Assembly: GCA_032622095.1 (NCBI GenBank)
Contig: CP136061.1
Span: 14,399,287-14,463,286, forward strand
Length of the DNA stretch: 64,000 nt
Reading direction: 5' to 3'
From: Siphonodentalium dalli
Lineage: Eukaryota > Mollusca > Scaphopoda > Gadilida > Siphonodentaliidae
The translations under genes and the position numbers were made by a program. Shown piece after piece: positions 58,431 to 64,000 of this stretch. The notes under the pieces were generated by a model. The model was given only the letters and a program-made list of their open reading frames with translations, was not told the origin of the DNA and ran no database searches. Every line of letters begins with the position of its first letter. The stretch's first letter is position 1.

Positions 58431-60230
58431 TGCATGTATTTACGTGCCTGTGATATGAATAACTTTCAGGTTGCGTTATTGATGGATTTCTTCAGCTTTC
58501 ATAGTCATGCCATTTTATTTAAAGGTCACGTGACTACAACTGGTATCAATCTGGAACAAAGTTTGTGTCCATCTAAAAGTAACAATTTGACACAAGTTGA
58601 CCCATCTGTAAAAGATACAGAAACAACATTGTAAATGGCAATTGCATAACAAAAAAATTACCTTGAAAATTCCTAGTTTCCTGATTCACTGTAAACACGT
58701 GCTCGGACTAAATTTTCAAATAATTATGAAATCTGCTTTCTTCCACTAAAAGTATCACTGACTCAGCGAATAAAAGTGAATCCAACAAATTAATATTGCT
58801 TTTAAAAGAAATACATATTTTTGCAGCAAATAATTTCAAGTTGACTATTCTCATGGTAAACATGTGGATATGGTCATGTCAAGCGAGGTATCTTGATCTT
58901 TGAAAGCAAATCTACCATAACCATAAATATATCTTCAAATTATTGGATTCATTGAGCAGTTCGAATAGGTAATAGACTAACACCAGCTTCTAATGAAGAA
59001 GCTTCCGTCGTCGGTAATGGTGATATAGCAGCCGGCGAGTAACGCCCCTAAGGAGCCTGTAATTCATCCCATCAATTAGCCACACACGTAGCAATTCCGT
59101 CCTCCCCATCCGCGGCCTAATCATTCCCGTGGTATGATCTCCTACCCCCAATAACCTGTTAATGTTGTAGATTAGCACTTCACGTTGTGGTGTGGTTGAA
59201 GGACAAAACCCCCGAGTAGTTTCTATATGTTTAATCGTCGCAGCTCCATGTTATAATGATCAGCGACATGGCTCCCAGGGGCGTCTAGTGGTGATATCAG
59301 TAGTGTAACAATTATACTTTGTACAACAACTGTATTTTGAATCAGTGATGTCTTTTTAAACTGTGGGTATATCCTTGGTAGGGTCGGTCCATCAGTTGTA
59401 GTAAATTGAAAAGGTAACAGTTTCCCCAAAAACAAAAGTAATTGTGCCAACGATATATAAAATGACGAATAAATGAGATGAGATTTTAAAGCGGGAACTT
59501 AACCCCGGATGAGAATAACGTTCTCAAGCTTTTACGTACGGACCCGAATAACACAGAATGAATGCCGGAATACATATTAAATATCAGAAGAGTAAGATTC
59601 AGTTATACTGTATGGAGTCATTGCCGTGTATAATATGATCGCCGATAAATATACTATTGAATTTTGACAGCATGACTTTGAATCACGAAAATATTTAATT
59701 TAGACAATTTTCATGGGCACATAAAATAATGGTGTGGGACCGTCAAACTGATGAAACGGTATGGGACCGTCGATTGTGCCGTCCGAAACCGTCGAACCGA
59801 CATTATTGTCATACAGTGTATGTCGTTAAGGTGCGGGTCGTTGGTTATGTAAAGTATATGGTCATGATGTTATTAACATATTTGTGATCTGCATTTATGA
59901 TTAAGATAATAATTGTTAGCAATTGTTATCCATTCGCAGATTTTACCTGCGGTTATTAATTAGTGATATTAGTGGAACAACAACAATTCCTTCAGTGTTC
60001 TCGTGTGTGTTTCATCACAGGAACTTAGATATGTTTGGAACTGTTAACTTTGGTCTTGTGTGTTCAAAGTATCTCACGAGTAAGAAACCTGGTGGGTCCG
60101 TTGGGAACAGTGCACCAGACATGTTGGTCAGCGATGTCACGCATCGATAGTACATTATATGAGGCGTAACATTTCGTTATATCTCGCCGACTCTTCTCGT
60201 TAACGAGACTGTCACGCCTAATATGTACGT
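58431..60230. other. no recognised gene
   Basis: AT-rich unique sequence; short open frames only. GGGACCGTC repeats irregularly near 59736-59800. Confidence 0.5.
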
Positions 60231-60234
60231 GGGG

Positions 60235-61311
60235 GTAATGTACACAGTCTACCGGGTCAGTTCGGCCAATTACCTGGCGCATTTCAGTATCACATGTATG
60301 CAGACGATACCCAAATGTACATATCAGTTGAGCCATCGATCTTAGACGAAGCAATTTCTCAAGTTCAGACATGCGTTTCAGAAGTTAAAACATGGATGGA
60401 GATCAACAAACTCAAACTTAACGAAAGCAAAACTGAAATTATGCTTTGTGGAACTAACGCTCGGTTGAAGGGGGTCAGTCTTAATGCCACGCTCATCGGC
60501 GACAGTGTAATTGAATTTTCTGATGTTATTAAAAACCTCGGTGTGACCATCGACAAAAACTTCTCAATGTCATCTCACATCAGCAACCTATGCAGGTCCT
60601 TATATATGGAGCTCCGGCGCATTTCGCATGTACGTCCATATATCTCCGAACAATCCACACAAATATTGATGTCCTCATTTGTGTTATCCAAAATCGATTA
60701 CTGTAATTCTATTTTAGCAGGACTCCCAGATTATTAACTTCACAAACTTCAAAAAATTGTTAATATTGCTGCAAAAATTGTGTGCCGTGCAGGCAAATTT
60801 GATCATGTTACCCCACTGTTGTATAAATTACATTGGCTTCCCATATTTGAACGAATTGTGTACAAACATGCTACTTTGTGTTATAGAAAGTCGGATATTG
60901 ATAATGCTTTGCCACCATATATTGATACATTGTTGGTCAAATATGTACCTGCTCGACCACTTCGATCACAGGATGCGAATGCGATGGTTGTACCTAAACG
61001 AGATCTGATGTACTTTGGTCGCCGTTCTTTCGAGGTCTACGGGCCGACCATTTGGAACAACCTTCCCAAAGAGGTGAAACAGTCTGACTGTTTGGAAACA
61101 TTCAAATCGGCCCTAAAAACTCACCTATTCATCTCCCATTTCGGACAAATAACATCAGAAAACGTTGAGGAGACTTAATTATTGAAATACATGCATATTA
61201 TTTATTGCGTATATGTTATAGTGTGAATGTGTGTGACTGCGTTTGTGTGAATTGTTCAGCGCCATGAGCCATACGGGATATGGCGCTATACAAATACTCT
61301 ATATTATTATT
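60235..61311 (+). pseudogene. CR1/L2-like LINE, 3' half, one internal stop
   Basis: From 60285 the frame reads QYHMYADDTQMYISVEP (YADD catalytic motif), LKLNESKTEIMLCG, DVIKNLGVTIDKNFSM, SFVLSKIDYCNSILAGLPDY, then a TAA at 60735-60737, then in the same frame LHKLQKIVNIAAKIVCRAGK, FDHVTPLLYKLHWLPI, RPLRSQDAN, WNNLPKEVK and FKSALKTHLFISHF, ending with TAA at 61176-61178. This order matches the RT palm/thumb and C-terminal region of CR1/L2-group elements. Just upstream the similarity seems to shift frame (VMYT-like, 60235-60284). The 3' UTR ends in a small stem (AGCGCCAT ... ATATGGCGCT, 61258-61287), CTATACAAATACTCT and ATTATTATT, a typical tail for the group. Only one nonsense change interrupts about 295 codons, so the copy is fairly young. 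Confidence 0.88.
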
Positions 61312-61394
61312 GCCACTATGCCCCGACCATAAGACCTTCCAGTCCTACATGGACGTAACCAAGCGGTACATGCATGTACATGTACACCATGTAG

Positions 61395-61512
61395 AAGACG
61401 ACGACGATGATGCTAATGGCGATGACTAAGACGAAAACGACGATAGTGACGATGACGACGGCGATAATAATGATGATGATAACAAGGACGATGGTGATAA
61501 CCATCATCATTT
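61395..61512 (+). repeat. degenerate (GAY)n trinucleotide tract
   Basis: GACGACGACGATGATG..., then GATGATGATAACAAGGACG. The minus-strand frame is Val/Ile-rich (VIIIIIAVVIVTIVV) purely because of this composition and should not be read as a membrane protein. Confidence 0.85.
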
Positions 61513-61519
61513 ACTTAAG

Positions 61520-62110
61520 TGTTACTTTCACTTGATGGGATCAATGGACCAACTTCGGTGCTGTTATGCACCAGCTTAACTGGCGTTGTGGTACATTTGT
61601 GTACAGCTTCCTTTGTATATATGATCCATGCATATATGATGTACTACTATTTAGTACTATGTTGTGCCATTAAGTTAAACAATCTGACTCAGTTCATACC
61701 CTTCGTAACATGATGATCCGAGTGAGCACATATAGATACTACCTACAGTTTTTGTCTGAATACCGAAATAGCTCATGAGTGTCTGGACAGAAATATCGAA
61801 TTTTCACGAGCGACTGCATGCAGTGACACATCGATATTTCTTTTCAGACACGAATGAGAATTTTCAAGTATTCAAACAAAACGTTTATGTATTATTGTCA
61901 TCATATGCGTCTTATTAACTCTCACTTAATTATATTATTAACTCTGCTTAATTAAAGAGCGCATGCATGTCAGTGTTTACAGATGAGCATCGCCCGCCAT
62001 ACACTGGGTGTATTAATTCGCACTCGCATAATCCGTCGGCATGCTGCAATGAAATAGCGAAACTTGTAATAATACATATATAGTAATAACACGATTCTGC
62101 CGGGCATCCT
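61520..62110. other. no gene seen
   Basis: Unique sequence with no coding or repeat signal I recognise. Confidence 0.5.
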
Positions 62111-62115
62111 TGCGC

Positions 62116-62199
62116 ATTAACGACCATCCTGGAACGACTGCCTCTCGGGCCGCTAACAGGCCTTCGCGGGCTGTTAGTCATTCCTGGTTGGTCGTTAAT
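62116..62199. repeat. 84-bp imperfect hairpin (MITE-like)
   Basis: ATTAACGACCATCCTGGAAC pairs with GTTCCTGG-like sequence from the right arm (ATTCCTGGTTGGTCGTTAAT). The centre GGGCCGCTAACAGGCCTTCG-CGGGCTGTTAG also folds. Probably a small non-autonomous element or its remnant. Confidence 0.6.
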
Positions 62200-64000
62200 A
62201 AACAATAACGCCCTCCAAAAACATGTTCCTGTTATTGTACACAACATCCCAAAATATAACATCGTTAACTGTGTCCAGACGGAACGACAGTAATGTCATT
62301 GGAAGAGTAGACGGATTTTGTCCTCGACTTCATATAGAGCTGCTGATTAATTTATAACTAAGAGCCGGTGTTATTTTGAGAATTGTGTTGATTGATTCAC
62401 CTGATATGATTGTCTCCCTCTGGGAGTTGGCGGATGTTTCTGAATGAATGAGTATAATTATCAAGATTAGACCGAGACGTTTGACAAAGGATGCTGCCAC
62501 GTGTCACTGTGAATATCAGTTGGACTAATAGTTTGTATTGATGGTCATCGAGATAATGTGGCCGCCCACCAGAATCGTGACTTCCGAGACACGTTAACGT
62601 ATTGCAAATATATCACATCGGGCGACTCGTAACATCCCAGAAATATACATAGCTATACATCGATGGTCATTTCTGATCGACAATAGGTTGAATTGTTGTT
62701 TGTTATGACTTTTTTTTGTAATAACCATGGAACATATGATATGTACGAATAGAGGAGAAAATCTGAACAGTATATTGATAAATATACACACTCCGTTTGC
62801 ACTCTCTGCAGACATACCAGCATTGATACATGACTTGCATAGAACCAAAATAACTAGATCGGGAAAGTCCAGACTGAGGCTACGGTTAGACAAATGTTCG
62901 GGAATTGACTTAAGAGGGAGGTAAAGTGGCATCATTTGAATGGGGAATTCAGTGTTAATTTTGTAGAACAGATTGATCAAACCTGACAAAGCGCATGTGA
63001 CCATATCATACTTTTTTGGAAAGTTTGAAGACTTATCTGGTGACAACGCGAAGCGGGATTTTGATTTTCATCCCAGGTTGGATACTATTGGACATTATTA
63101 AACAGTAGGTCACTATTGTTTATCACTGTTTACAATATTTCAATCAAATGTCATATGCTCAAACATTCCAACAAGACATGAAGTATTATGCTAAGGTTTG
63201 TAAATATTGAGTAATCTTGTCTTGGAAATTAACACTCAATTTCCCATTTAAATGTTGCCACTTTACCTACCTCTTAAAGGTCAACGACGTGCTAAATATG
63301 GATCATAAACTGTCGGTATTATTTACAGTCACCACCATCATTCTGCATGCTATAGTGTATATTGAAAATTGGTTTAAAGATACGGGGGGGGGGCGTTGAC
63401 GGTGGTTATGCTGTTAAAATATTCACCTCCGTAAAACGCCGCCATAAACAGAAATAATAGTAAAATATAGACATACCTTGTTCTTATACCAATCAGAAAT
63501 ATGGCATAAACAGTATGTTATTGTCAATATTTTCCCTTTGTTATGTAAACAAAAGCAAAACACGTTACGTTGCCTGGATTTTGTTTAGATAATAAAGAGC
63601 GTGTATATCATCTGTGTGTGATTAACCAATAGAATTGCGCTGTGTTATGTAAACAGAAGCAAAACTCCTGTAACACTAGCAGGTTCTTGTTTAAGTACAC
63701 CATCGTACGACTTGGCGACAATATACTATTTACGCGCTGATTGTGTTTGGCATATGAACAAAGCTATATATATATTTTAATATTCCTTCCGTTGATGGCG
63801 ATTTGAACAAATATTAATATTTCTACAACGAACGGCGCCTGTGCCTTTTACATGCTCTGGTGGCCGCAAACATTAACGTATATCACAAATATATGCTTAA
63901 CCACACCGGGAGACGTGTACGATCCAGATACGTGGTACAGACAGGGGGCACTCATGTAATTTATATAGACACGGGTACGCGTGATGGTAAGCCCTAAACA
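62200..64000. other. no recognised gene; small duplication
   Basis: Mostly unique. TTATGTAAACA[A/G]AAGCAAAAC occurs at 63541 and 63644, about 104 bp apart, and a run of ten G lies at 63385-63394. The longest open frame is listed separately. Confidence 0.5.
62594..63046 (-). other. unassigned 150-codon open frame
   Basis: The longest non-repetitive, non-LINE frame in the window, starting at an ATG at 63046. It has two moderately hydrophobic stretches (LDFPDLVILVLCKSC and VCIFINILFRFSPLFVHIIC) but no signal peptide or recognisable domain. A 65-codon frame on the opposite strand (62727-62924) overlaps it. There is no evidence of splicing, promoter or conservation. It is listed only because of its length and may be chance. 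Confidence 0.12.

Noticed and set aside
61316-61510. Hydrophobic membrane-like peptide on the minus strand
   Set aside because: The Val/Ile run is the complement of a degenerate (GAY)n tract.

Overview
This window looks like intergenic or intronic DNA of a eukaryote, most likely a marine invertebrate. AT-rich sequence, non-LTR (LINE) retrotransposon remnants, foldback/MITE-like elements and very long tandem arrays dominate. I find no convincing host gene, rRNA, tRNA, operon, CRISPR array or prokaryotic signal. Every long open frame is either a LINE fragment or an open frame running through a tandem repeat. A molluscan (limpet- or bivalve-like) source is my guess. It rests on a dispersed repeat at 1.13-1.35 and 3.85-4.08 kb that resembles repeats I associate with mollusc genomes, and on LINE types common in lophotrochozoans; it is not proven.

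Layout. 0-0.35 kb: C-terminal end of a LINE on the minus strand, cut by the window edge. 0.76-4.1 kb: a nest of foldback elements inserted into each other. 4.15-4.63 kb: 32-bp minisatellite. 5.5-7.0 kb: 18-bp pyrimidine-rich array with a 290-bp higher-order period. 7.08-8.0 kb: a segment bounded by two (TA)n tracts. 10.2-20.97 kb: one 10.7-kb array of a 56-bp satellite, about 192 copies. 21.3-25 kb: palindrome-element copies and small arrays. 26.2-34.8 kb: a domain in which related unique-looking segments recur between minisatellites of 65, 58, 25, 34 and 17 bp. 35-43 kb: a pogo/Tigger-like terminus, a 58-59-bp array, a foldback element, an array of 16-bp palindromes and a 450-bp duplication. 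44.3-48.4 kb: diverged copies of a medium-length repeat with small arrays. 48.5-49.5 kb: a duplicated segment with matching splice-donor-like sites. 49.7-53.3 kb: two LINE fragments, one apparently carrying a TTAA-flanked MITE in its 3' UTR, the other lying inside a 40-bp minisatellite. 54.3-56.0 kb: 42-bp and 33-bp arrays and another palindrome element. 60.2-61.3 kb: a CR1/L2-like LINE 3' half, intact but for one stop codon. 61.5-64 kb: little recognisable apart from a small hairpin element.

The most unusual content is (1) a modular family, here called P, whose ends flank two 69-bp hairpins in mirror orientation; six copies occur and one can be checked against an empty site in the same window; (2) the 56-bp satellite with visible local homogenisation and an exact 20-unit repeat; and (3) a dispersed foldback sequence, here called S, that appears to have seeded two unrelated-looking satellites. 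Family labels P, R, S, X and Y are working names used only here. Copy numbers and periods were counted by eye.
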